DNA from: Mikania micrantha
Taxonomy: Eukaryota > Streptophyta > Magnoliopsida > Asterales > Asteraceae
Direction of reading: 5' to 3'
DNA length: 64,000 nt
Assembly (NCBI GenBank): GCA_009363875.1
Contig: CM018682.1
Span: 66,734,031-66,798,030 of the forward strand
Under the pieces are notes generated by a model. That model searched no databases and had not been told where the DNA came from. It saw only the letters and a program-made list of their open reading frames with translations. How positions within the stretch are numbered: position 1 is the stretch's first letter; every line of letters starts with the position of its first letter. The translations under genes were made by a program, and so were the position numbers. Shown piece after piece: positions 11,765 to 21,800 of the stretch.

Positions 11765-12307
11765 TCACCAGGGTAATCCTGATATATCCTCAAGAAAAAT
11801 TTCAGAAAAATCCTTGACTACTGGAATATCTTCGATACGTTTTTGTAAACAACAGTTCTCGATCACATGTGCTAGAAAGACCAGACAACCTTTCCGTAAG
11901 CATTTTTGAGTTTGCATACAAGAAATGATACCAAGTTTCCTACCGGCTCGTTCTCCTTGAACTATCAGTGTATTACCATCAGGTAATGGAATACGGATCA
12001 CCTTGTTTTGACATAGAACTTCCGCTTGGTTATCAGAAAGCCAGTCCATACCGACCACAACATCAAAGCTCCCAAGCTCAATAGGAACTAAATTGATATT
12101 GAAAAGATGATCATTCAAATTCAAGGAACACCCTTGAATGACACTGTTAGTTTTGATTAACTTGCCATTAGCAAGTTCAATGACATAAGGAGTTTCTAGA
12201 TCTACCGTAGGCAATGAAAGTAATGATGCAAATTCAGGAGAGATAAAACTCTTATCTGCTCCTGTGTCAAACAGAACTGATGCGTATAGATTATTAAGAA
12301 GAAACAT
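11765..12307 (-). pseudogene. Aspartic protease region of outer Tekay element
   Basis: The retroviral-type aspartic protease cuts Gag-Pol. Visible motifs are YASVLFDTGADKSFIS with the catalytic DTGA, and SFDVVVGMDWLSDNQAE, where the second half of the fold lies. The segment starts in another frame than the gag zinc-knuckle ORF (12528-12202), so a frameshift separates them. It ends in a premature stop after DISGLPW, where the Tekay polyprotein would go on towards RT. Confidence 0.85.
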
Positions 12308-12309
12308 AC

Positions 12310-13608
12310 CAGTGACAATGTTAGCATCATGCCTTGCCTCGGTTGTACCAATCTGAAAAGCTCTCCCCTAGCTTCATTCCCTTGATTAGTGTTGTTGTTC
12401 AGACAGTTTCTTATAAGATGGTTAGGACTTCCACACTTGAAGCATGACCGGTTGGTTTGAGTGGTTTGTCGTGGTGCTTGGTTTAATGGTTGAGCAGGAA
12501 AGTTGCAATATTTAGCATAGTGTCCCACTCGGTTACAGTTCAGACAAACATGACAGGGTCCTGTGTGATGGAATGGACACTTGTTGCATTTGGGCGCCTG
12601 CCCAGTATAAACTTTCCTCTAAGGGACAGTTGCACCATAGTTCTTCACTATTGGTTTGCTATGACTAGTCTCAGCAGGAGCCTTTGTTTTGGTTTTGCCA
12701 AACCACTTTCGTTTGGTACCCTTAGAAACATTTGAGGTACCGACATCACTACGGACTACCGCTGTCTGAGTTTTTGTGGACAAAGTACCACTCCTTAACA
12801 CCTCATCGGTAAGCTTAGTGGTCAAAAGAATTGTACGTTTCAGAGTTGTGGGTTTAGCTGCTGTCACCATTCCCCGAATCTGGGGAACCAGACCTTTAAT
12901 GTACTTCTCAATCAAAGCTGCTTCCGTAGGAAACATATTGGGAAGTAAGCAAGTAAGTTCATGAAAAAGATCGGTATAAGCTAAACAATCAGCACCGACC
13001 ATCGAATGATTCAAGAATTCCTCCTGGAGCTTTTGGATTTCACTGATTGGGCAGTACTCTGACATAATCAGAGTTTTAAATTCGTTCCAGCCCATAGAAT
13101 CAACTGTAGCTGAGCCCAAAGTTTTAGCCTGGGTATTCCACCAGGTTAAAGCTGATTCCTTCAAAGAACAAGCAACATAAGAAACCTTATGCTCTGCCAA
13201 ACATTGGCTGATCTTGGGTTTTGTTTCCATTTCCTCGATCCAACTCAACAGTCCAGCCGCTCCTTCTTTACCCCTGAAAGTAGGAGGGTTGCAGGAAGCA
13301 AAGTACTTGTAGGTACATCCTTGATGTGGTGGATCAGGAACAGTTGTTTTAGTTGTTGCCCCGGTGGTATTATGAGTTTCCATGTGGCCACCAGTAGCAT
13401 TATGTTCTACATGATCATGGTCCCCACCAGAACCCATGGTGACATGTGGCTGGTGTTGTATTAGAACACCACAAGCTGATAGCTGTTCTCTTAACATTCG
13501 TGCTATCATCTCTTCATTTGATTCAGATCCACTTGCACCAGCAGGTGGAACAGTATTAACTTTTGGGTTCACAAGTGGAACAATATTTGTCTCATTTTCA
13601 GGTGGAAC
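12310..13608 (-). pseudogene. Gag of outer Tekay element, main part (split by insertion)
   Basis: Minus-strand gag downstream of the nested insertion. It contains CTYKYFASCNPPTFRGKEGA, ALTWWNTQAK, MSEYCPISEIQKLQEEF and EKYIKGLVPQIRG, the capsid-like retrotransposon gag domain, then (in frame after a stop at 12619-12621) the nucleocapsid zinc knuckles CLNCNRVGHYAKYC and CFKCGSPNHLIRNC. The first residues, starting PPENETN, continue the gag start found at 27283-27150; counting one 5-bp target copy the two halves are in the same frame. A frameshift follows before the protease. Confidence 0.9.
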
Positions 13609-13902
13609 TGTAACATCACTGTACTTCCGGTCGTCCGTACATTCGTACATCCGTACGATTGTACTGTTACGACCTGATATTTTGTAATTATTAATATTGA
13701 CACATTATTTGATGATTATCACTGTTACTGGTATACATGTTTAGAACATATTATACGCGTAAGCCATGGGAAGTTTAGTTGTAACTCAACTAAACAGAAC
13801 CAGAGAGTTTATCACAGTTATATTGTTGATGATTATGGATTTGGTTTGGAAATGGAAAGGGGATTTAAGTTGGTTGTTGTTTGGTTACTAAACATAGTCA
13901 AG

Positions 13903-14015
13903 GACACATGGTCATGGTTTATCGAAATAGCGGTGGGACGGTGGCTAGGGCAGTTGCGACTGACCCTTACATATGCCCTATACATATGCATATTTCGGTC
14001 TATCATGGATGTGTC
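13903..14015 (+). repeat. Structured motif copy in LTR U3
   Basis: Left arm GACACAT..CATGGTTTATCGAAATA and right arm TATTTCGGTCTATCATGG..GTGTC form a long imperfect stem. The loop carries GCGGTGGGACGGTGGCTAGGG, the hairpin AGT-TGCG-ACT and TATGCCCTATACATATGC. It lies upstream of the predicted promoter, so this LTR copy would reach RNA only from the 3' LTR or by read-through transcription. Confidence 0.75.
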
Positions 14016-15019
14016 AGTGACTAGGGCTTAGTGGGTTGTGGATTGGGAATTATAATATTCAAGATAATTAAATAATGGAAGTGTAACTGGAATCAATTAC
14101 GCGATGGTAAGCTTACGGACGTCATTTAAACGCGAATATTAATTCAGGAAAGGTTAACCTAAAAAATGTATGCGTGCGGGTGACGTTTCACACGAATATA
14201 ATTATTAGGAATAATATTCTGAAACGATATTCCGTAAATAGTAAATCGAAATCGAAATACGATACGAGCGTTGGATTCGCAAAGGTGACGATCTTTACGA
14301 ATACGTACGCGAGTAACGCGTTTTGACGAGATAATTAAATAATATCAAATGATATTAAATTAATAAATGAAAACCTAAAATGTTTATTAGGAATCACGAC
14401 CTAAAACAAAAACCGAATAAATTAATTTATTTAAATAATTGATGTAACGAAAATAAACGGATATAATTCATTTGAACGATTCTATTTAAAAATTCATTTT
14501 TATTATAACAAAATATGACTAGTTAAATACTTATTTGTTTTAAATGTAATTACGATAAAAACCGAGCATAACCGATCATTTACTTATTTTATCGCGATAA
14601 AAACGAGACCGGACACATGGGAAAGACACACAATATATGGAAGAAGTCTTCCACCATTTCCCTCACTTTCACCATTTCATTCTCTCTCTAACTTCACAAA
14701 AAACGCCACCACTTTCTCTCTATAACTTCTAACTAAGATATCTCTGTCGTTTCTCGACGGAATCAGGAGATCTCTGCGCCCACGCGTTCGTGTGATCGAG
14801 GGGATCAAGACCATACGAAGAAACCTTGATTTCGAGCGACGATTCGAAGTAAATCTGAGATTTTAATCATGGTTTTGGTTGTAGATTTCGAACTATATAA
14901 CTTGTGGATGCTTTAATCGAATTAAACACTTAGAATCACTTAGTTAAACGTTAGTGGAGCATGTGAAAACCCTAGAAACCGGTCTGTTGCTGGATCGATG
15001 CAAGGATGAACAGCGGGGG

Positions 15020-15640
15020 CTGTTGGTTCGCGAATCCCAGGGCCGAACCCTGCGCCACCCTTAGCCGAACCTTGTTCCAGTCACACCCCTTAGGAACGAA
15101 CCTTTTTGAGTGGGAATCTACTATGGCCGAACCTTTGAGGGCTAGGCGAACCTAGCTTTGGTGGCGAACCCTTTTCAGTTGCATCAGCCCTCAACTGGCC
15201 GAACCTTATTCTTTCTTGGACGAACCAACTGCATGAAGCCGAACCTTACCCCGTGGCCGAACCCTATGGTGGCAAACATTAGGAACACCGAACCTCTCCT
15301 CTTTGGTCGAACCTTTCATGCCACGAACCTAACCATGCAGCCTAATCAGCCGAACCCTTTAGTGTGCAAATCATTACGTGGAGCGAACCTTGGCCGAACC
15401 CTAGGATGGCCAAGATGATAGCCGAACCTACGGGCCATTCTTGATGTAGCCGAAGCTTCCCAATAAACGAACCTGTAAGGTACGCATAGCGAACCTTCAT
15501 GGGTCGCGAACCAGAGGGTTGCCGAACCTAAAGATTCGCTGAAAAGGGAGATACACGAACCTCTGCTGGGCGAAGCTCTATCCTGCGAACCTTGAACAAG
15601 TTAGCCGAACCTAGACTGTATTTGGGTCTAAGGTTCGCTG
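15020..15640 (+). repeat. CCGAACCT-rich array upstream of the TATA box
   Basis: More than twenty copies of CGAACC(T/C), many preceded by GC or GG, occur at irregular distances of roughly 10-40 bp. AGGTTCG occurs in the opposite orientation near 15633. It ends about 530 bp before the TATA box, so an upstream regulatory role is conceivable; function unknown. Confidence 0.85.
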
Positions 15641-16169
15641 GTCCATGGTTAGGAAAATATAAGAACCTCTTAAACTAAGATTTAGGTTAAACAAGGATCA
15701 AGATAATCCATAAATATACATACAATTATGAATGCATGGGTGTTCAAAAGACTACCAATTTTCATAATAAATATAGATGCTAAACTATGGGATTATATAA
15801 CTTGAATATGAAAATGAATAACCCAAGAGTAAAATTCTTTAATTTTAGGTTTGATAACATAAAGCATGGTAGCTACTTTGAACAAAACATGTGTGTATAG
15901 ATGAGTGTATAACTAAAAAACTATTATTTTTTTTAGTGTGACCATCTATAATGATAAATTGTAAGAGTTCAAATTTAGTTTATCACCATTATATAGAAAA
16001 ACTAACAAGTTTAATTTATAAATAAATGGTGATTAATTATAAAGTATTAGTGGGGTCATTTTAACTTAGATCAAATAAACTAAGTTAATGACAGAATGAT
16101 TAATTAGAACTAAACAAGTATGGATTTTAAATCGTGATAAAACACTTAAACTCATGAACACAAATACAC

Positions 16170-16177
16170 TATAAATA
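16170..16177 (+). promoter_or_regulatory. TATA box of 5' LTR
   Basis: TATAAATA in the context CACTATAAATACAGG, the strongest TATA match in the LTR, followed by the GCGCGCATATTACAGG tract where transcription may start. The same site lies at 26001 in the 3' LTR. Confidence 0.7.
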
Positions 16178-16248
16178 CAGGTTATTGAGTTGCTTTTGAG
16201 TTATCTACGCGAGCGCGCATATTACAGGAACACTGAATTTAAGGAATT

Positions 16249-16257
16249 CAAGTGAGT
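16249..16257 (+). promoter_or_regulatory. Splice-donor-like site in 5' LTR
   Basis: CAA|GTGAGT, with GT at 16252-16253. The 3' LTR copy has the full consensus CAG|GTGAGT at 26083, so this one differs at the last exon base. Pairs with the acceptor-like AG at 18847-18848; splicing is inferred. Confidence 0.45.
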
Positions 16258-16409
16258 TCTCATAACCTCTCTTTCTTTTAAACTGTTTTGTTTTAAAAAC
16301 TCGGAGGTGAAACATGTATACCAAATTCAAGTATTATTTTGATAACACAAGGATAATACCTGTTTATCAACATGATATTTATATTATGGAATTACATTGA
16401 TCATTAAAA

Positions 16410-16676
16410 CTCCGTGTGGCATTGCTGATGACCTCGGTTATACACAATGATCACATGTATTGTCACGTGGGTTGCCACATCCGTGTAAAGATTGTATTGA
16501 CCTTGGTCAATAACAAAGATTACATGTATAGCCACTTGGATTATCATAACTCCGTGAAACAATGCCTTTGACCTTGGTTAATTACATTGGTTTCATGTAT
16601 TGTCACGTGGATAACTTCCACTCCATGGATCATGATTTTAACTTATGTTAATTACATCATGACCATGTATAGTCAC
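16410..16676 (+). repeat. Four degenerate 70-bp tandem repeats in U5
   Basis: Units start at about 16410, 16480, 16551 and 16621 with (C/A)TCC(G/A)TG and carry GACCT(C/T)GGT(T/C)A, then ACATGTAT(T/A)G(T/C)CAC. Two units contain the G-box core CACGTG (GTCACGTGG). They lie downstream of the TATA box. Confidence 0.75.
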
Positions 16677-17320
16677 AGATAATATTTGAGAATATTGATG
16701 TTGAGATTGATTGAATGGTTATGTGGTTGATTATCTATTATTGACTATGATTATCTATGATTGACTATGACTGATTGGATATGTGATTATATGTTTGTGT
16801 ATGTGTTTGATTGTTGAGTTTGGAGATTGGTTGGATTATCTCATACAGGTATTCTGGTGGATTTTCTCAGAAAATCATAATCATTTATACTCATTTTATC
16901 TAAACCTTTTATAAAACCATTTTTAAACTTAAACTTTTAAGTTCATTTTATAAAACCTTTTAAGTATAAAAACTTATGATTACTCACCAACTACTTAGTA
17001 GTTGACACTTGATTTTCCTACATGTTTCAGGTAATGAAGCAAAGTAGGTTGAGGATGAAGAACTCAAACTTTTGGACGTCATCATATAGGATCTTAGACT
17101 TAGCTAATTAACTGAAATTCTGGCGAATTGAATTTAGTTAGATAGCTAATTCTTTTTGTAATTGATGTAACTATTTCATGATGAACTTGATTTGTGTGTA
17201 ATTAATTTGGTTGATTGAATGTTATATGATGATTTGATTTAGATGCCCACGAGCTTTTGAACAATCTACACAGCCCTCGTGGCATCCTGACGTTTCCGCC
17301 ATCGGTCGGGGTGTTACAGA

Positions 17321-17334
17321 TTGGTATCAGAGCC
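17321..17334 (+). promoter_or_regulatory. Primer-binding site, tRNA-Met type
   Basis: TTGGTATCAGAGCC begins two bases after the LTR end TGTTACA and is complementary to the 3' end of plant initiator tRNA-Met. It primes minus-strand DNA synthesis. Confidence 0.95.
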
Positions 17335-17537
17335 TGGGTTATAGGGAATTAGGTTACTAGAAATGGTTGACCTAGTCTATAACCGTAGGATACCCTAGTA
17401 TGAACTATTTCATACACTAGTTAGTATATTCAGGATTTCATGCTTATGTGTTTATTACATGTTAACTGAACTCCTGTTATACATCTGAATTGTGCATATT
17501 GCTTACTTGTTTACTTGTGCCCTAACGATTCGATAAG

Positions 17538-17648
17538 GACATGCACGTGGTGTATCGTAAAGGTGGTGGGACGTTGGCTAGGGCAGTTGCGACTAACCCT
17601 TACATATGCCCTATATATATACCATTTACGGTACATTAGGTGGATGTC
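17538..17648 (+). repeat. Structured motif copy 1 of leader
   Basis: Arms 17538-17561 and 17625-17648 pair at about 22 of 24 positions including GU pairs (inner end CGTAAA with TTTACG). Loop: GGTGGTGGGACGTTGGCTAG, hairpin AGT-TGCG-ACT, TATGCCCTATATATATACC. Confidence 0.8.
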
Positions 17649-17764
17649 AGTATTGAAGAATGTGGGAACTACCCGTTTGGGAAATTATCTGATTAGGAAA
17701 TTAACTGCTTAGGAAATTATCTATTTTAGGGGACTGTTTGTTTGAGCTATAAACTCCAGGCAAG

Positions 17765-17875
17765 GACACACTCGTGGTATACTACAAAGGTGGTGGGATG
17801 GTGGCTAGGGCAGTTGCAACTGACCCTTACATATGCCCTATACATATACCATTTGTAGTATATTGGAGGTCTGTC
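17765..17875 (+). repeat. Structured motif copy 2 of leader
   Basis: Arms 17765-17788 and 17852-17875 pair at about 21 of 24 positions (inner end ACTACAAA with TTTGTAGT). The loop is nearly identical to copy 1, with hairpin AGT-TGCA-ACT. Stem sequence differs from copy 1 on both sides in a compensating way. Confidence 0.8.
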
Positions 17876-18069
17876 AGTGTCAGGAACTTAGGATATTATT
17901 AGGAATTGTTGTAAAGTTGAGATTTATGGGATATGAATGTTGATGGTATGTTTGTTGGAGTGGTTTGGATTGACTCATGGATGATCACACTTGATAAACA
18001 CTTATAAATTCACTTATGAAACACACATATTGGACACGTAGGGTGCCTAGGATCAACGAACGATATGAA

Positions 18070-18260
18070 CGATTAGTGATGGAATATGGACTTGGGTGAT
18101 GATATAGACACTTGGTGATAATATAAACGCATAGTGATGATACTAACACTTAGTGATGGTATGGACACTTGATGAGAGTAAACTATAGGGAGGATATGAA
18201 CACTTAGTGATAATAAGAGCACTCAGTGATGATATGAACCCTTATTGACGATTATGGACA
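18070..18260 (+). repeat. Degenerate short repeat array in leader
   Basis: Repeated CACTTAGTGATGATATGAAC-like units of about 25-30 bp with many changes (CACTTGGTGATAATATAAAC, CACTTAGTGATGGTATGGAC and others). No ORF crosses it with recognisable content. Confidence 0.6.
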
Positions 18261-18500
18261 TTGGAATTGGTATGGAATTTAGTAAACTTAGACATTAGGG
18301 GAGCTTTAATGTCAGGTGAACTTAGACATTAGGTGAACTTAGAAATAGGCAAACCTACATGTCAGGTGAACTTAGACATTAGGCGAACCTAATTGTCCAA
18401 TGGAACTAGAGACCACTTCACTCAAAATTATCCTACCTAGGATAAGGTTTGTGAAGTGAGACTATGGTAAGACACATGATACACCCTAAATGCTAACAAG

Positions 18501-18610
18501 GGCATAATCGTGGTGCAATGGAACGGTGGTGGGACGGTGTAGGGGAGATTGCGATCTACCTCTGCATATGCCCTATATATAAGCTTGTTGCATTGCATCG
18601 GGAGGTTGTC
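18501..18610 (+). repeat. Structured motif copy 3 of leader
   Basis: Arms 18501-18524 and 18587-18610 pair at about 19 of 24 positions (GGTGCAATG with CATTGCATC). The loop has CGGTGGTGGGACGGTGTAGG, then the inner hairpin AGAT-TGCG-ATCT, where both sides changed relative to AGT-TGCG-ACT, then TATGCCCTATATATAAG. Confidence 0.75.
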
Positions 18611-18834
18611 AGTGTTGGTATAGGGTGGAGAATGTATGAAACTTAGGAATAGTTAACTAGTATTAGTTATGACCAACTAGGACACTTAGTATAATTTTAG
18701 GAAATTGATAAATTTTTTATGAGTTTAATGACAGATAGGAGAGAAATATAGTTCCTATATGTAATCTTAACTGTCTAAATGAACTCATTTGACCATTGTT
18801 TGTACGAATTACGTTGTAAACGGTAGTAACATGT

Positions 18835-18848
18835 TTCTAATTCCTCAG
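18835..18848 (+). promoter_or_regulatory. Acceptor-like site immediately before gag
   Basis: TTTCTAATTCCTCAG ends at 18848, four bases before the gag ATG. It has a pyrimidine-rich run and a CTAAT branch-like sequence. AG also directly precedes the gag ATG in the two minus-strand Tekay elements (27289-27288 and 5351-5350). Confidence 0.4.
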
Positions 18849-18852
18849 AAAC

Positions 18853-21800
18853 ATGCCGCTGCGCCGTCACAACGAAGATGACTCGAACAATGGGGATGCT
18901 AACAACAATAATGCCAACTCCGGCATACAAGAGTTAGCAACACTTATCTTTGGATTGGTGAACCAGTTGACTCATGCCAATCAGAACATCAATCAAAACA
19001 GAGGAGGTACAAATCCGCCAACTTGCACGTTCAAGCATTTCAACTCCTGTAATCCTCTGAAGTTCACGGGTGCTGAATCAGCCACTCGTCTACTGCAGTG
19101 GTTTGAGAGCATGGAGAATACCTTCATCAACAGCGACTGTCCTGAGAACTTGAAGGTGCGCTATGCCACTAGTGTTTTCCAAAAGAGAGCACTGACTTGG
19201 TGGAATGGCGAGAAGCGAACTAGGGGAGTTGATGCCGCCCTAGCACTAACATGGAAAGAGGTTAAGGATCTGATGACCACTGAATTTTGCCCTCGCAGTG
19301 AGATGAGGAAGCTTGAGACCGAGTTCTGGGAGCTCAAGCAGGATAGCGGGGAGAATGTAATCTACAATACTCAGTTCCATGAGTATAGTCTGCTGGTGCC
19401 TCGTCTTGTTACACCACTGGAGAGAGCCATTGAGAAGTATATAGGCGGGTTGCCTATGCAGATTCAAGACACCGTCTACGGGAGCAACCCCAAAACACTT
19501 GAGGCTGCTATCCGTTTATCTGCTACACTCACCGACAACCATGTGAAGGCTGGAACACTCACACGAAAGGGATTCAAGAAGACCGACACCAAAGCATCTG
19601 CCAAGGAGACTTCAACTGAAGTCAAGACTGAACAAGGCAGCTCATCTAAAAGCAACAACAAGAAGAGAAAGACCAGAAACTTCATGGTCACTGCTCCTGC
19701 TGCAAAGTCTGCACAGCAATCATCCAACAACACCATTGCCAAAAATTACACTGGGAATACTCCCCAGTGTAATACTTGCAGATATCATCACATGCCAAAC
19801 TTGCCTTGTCGCCTCTGCAACAACTGCGGCAAGTATGGCCATTTTGCTAATGTTTGTAGGAGCGCACCGCAAGCTCATAGGATGCAACATGCACCACTTG
19901 CACTGCCTGCTCCACATGCACAACCTATTCCAGCTGTACCTATCCGCAAGGTACCTCAAGCACAGGCAAGAGCCTGTTATGAGTGTGGTGAAGTGGGTCA
20001 TTTCAGGAATCAATGCCCAAAGTTGACCGGGAACAATCAGAGGGTGGCAAGAGGCCGGGCGTTCCAACTGAATGCTCCAGCTGCTCAAGCCAACCAGGAC
20101 GTGGTCAACGGTACATTTCTGATCAACAACTCTTATGCATCTGTCTTATTTGATTCTGGTGCCGATAGGAGTTTCGTTTCATATGATTTTGAATGCTTTC
20201 TTGGTAGAATACGTACATATTTAGATAAACCGTTTAACGTGGAGGTGGCTGACGGAAACACTATCGATATTGACACTGTTATTATCGGATGTACTGTGAA
20301 CTTAAATGATCACGTTTTCCAGATTGATCTTATACCTATGCATCTTGGTAGCTTTGATGTTATCATAGGCATGGATTGGTTAGCCACCCACAAAGCGGAG
20401 ATTATATGTCATGAGAAATACATTCGTATTCCTTTACCTTCGGGTGAAACTTTAAGAGTCTTTGGAGAAACTTCTAGCAAAGGTCTTAAGCTTATGTCAT
20501 GCACTAAAGCACACAAGTACCTTAGGAAGAAATGTATAGCATTTTTAGCTCACAATGTAGAGAAGAAAAAGAAAGGAAAGAAAATTGAAGAAGTTCCAGT
20601 GGTACGAGATTTTCCAGAAGTATTTCCAGATGATTTGCCGGGTCTTCCACCAGAACGTCAAGTAGAGTTTCGAATTGACTTAGTACCTGGTGCGAACCCT
20701 GTCGCCAAAGCTCCTTACAGACTTGCACCTTCGGAGTTGCAAGAATTGGCGAGCCAACTGCAAGAACTTACTAATAAAGGATTTATTCGCCCGAGCCATT
20801 CGCCATGGGGTGCACCGGTCCTGTTTGTCAAGAAGAAGGACGGTTCGTTTCGAATGTGCATCGACTACCGCGAATTGAACAAACTCACAATCAAGAATCG
20901 ATATCCATTTCCGCGTATCGATGATCTCTTCGATCAGCTTCAGGGCTCGGCATGGTTTTCAAAGATTGATCTGAGGTCTGGGTATCATCAGCTTCGCGTA
21001 CATGATGATGATATTCCCAAGAGAGCTTTCAGAACCAGATATGGCCATTATGAATTTTTGGTAATGCCTTTCGGCCTTACCAATGCACCTGCGGTTTTCA
21101 TGGACCTCATGAACCGTGTCTGCAGGCCATACATGGATAAGTTTGTGATTGTATTCATAGATGATATTTTGATCTACTCAAGGACCAAAGAAGAATACGA
21201 GAAACACCTTAAGTTGGTTTTGGAGATCCTGAGGGAAGAGCGACTGTATGCCAAGTTCTCTAAATGTGAATTTTGGCTTAAGGAAGTTCAATTCTTGGGA
21301 CACATAGTCAATGAATATGGTGTTCACGTGGATCCTGCAAAGATTGATGCGGTGAAGAATTGGAGTACACCAAAGACGCCAACGGAGATTCGATCATTTA
21401 TCGGACTTGCCGGTTACTATCGGCGGTTCATCTCGAATTTCTCCAGGATTGCTGTCCCTCTCACTTCTTTGACTCAGAAGAATAAACCATACAAGTGGGG
21501 ACCAAAGCAAGAAGAGGCGTTTCAGACTTTGAAGCAGAAACTTTGTGATGCTCCTTTCTTGACACTGCCTGATGGTAATGATGATTTTGTGGTTTACTGT
21601 GATGCATCCAACCTAGGTCTTGGTTGTGTTCTTATGCAACGGGGAAAGGTTGTGGCTTATGCATCAAGACAGCTGAAAATTCACGAGAAGAACTACACCA
21701 CACACGACTTAGAACTTGGTGCAGTCGTGTTTGCCTTGAAGATATGGAGACATTATCTTTATGGTACTAAGTGTGTAGTGTTCACTTATCATAAAAGCTT

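Larger units (their letters stand above)
13609..17318 (+). mobile_element. 5' LTR of young Tekay element (3710 bp)
   Basis: Begins TGTAACATCACTG, ends GGGGTGTTACA. The content in order: structured motif (13903), tracts with GTGACG and ACGAATACG, CT-rich tract (about 14640-14740), CCGAACC-rich array (15020-15640), TATA box (16170), donor-like GTGAGT (16252), 70-bp repeats (16410-16676). The long LTR is usual for Tekay-lineage elements. Confidence 0.95.
17335..18852 (+). other. Long leader of young Tekay element
   Basis: 1.5 kb between PBS and gag with many short ORFs and upstream ATGs but no recognisable protein. It holds three structured motif copies (17538, 17765, 18501), a degenerate repeat array (18070-18260), tracts with TTAGACATTAGG(T/C)GAAC near 18290-18390, and ends with an acceptor-like AG just before gag. 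The small ORF at 17515-17712 lies across a motif copy and is not a likely gene. Confidence 0.8.

Noticed and set aside
15158..15418. 86-codon ORF (repeated at 24993-25250) in the CCGAACC array
   Set aside because: It is open because of the repeat composition. The two LTR copies are alike only because LTRs are alike; no start context or domain.
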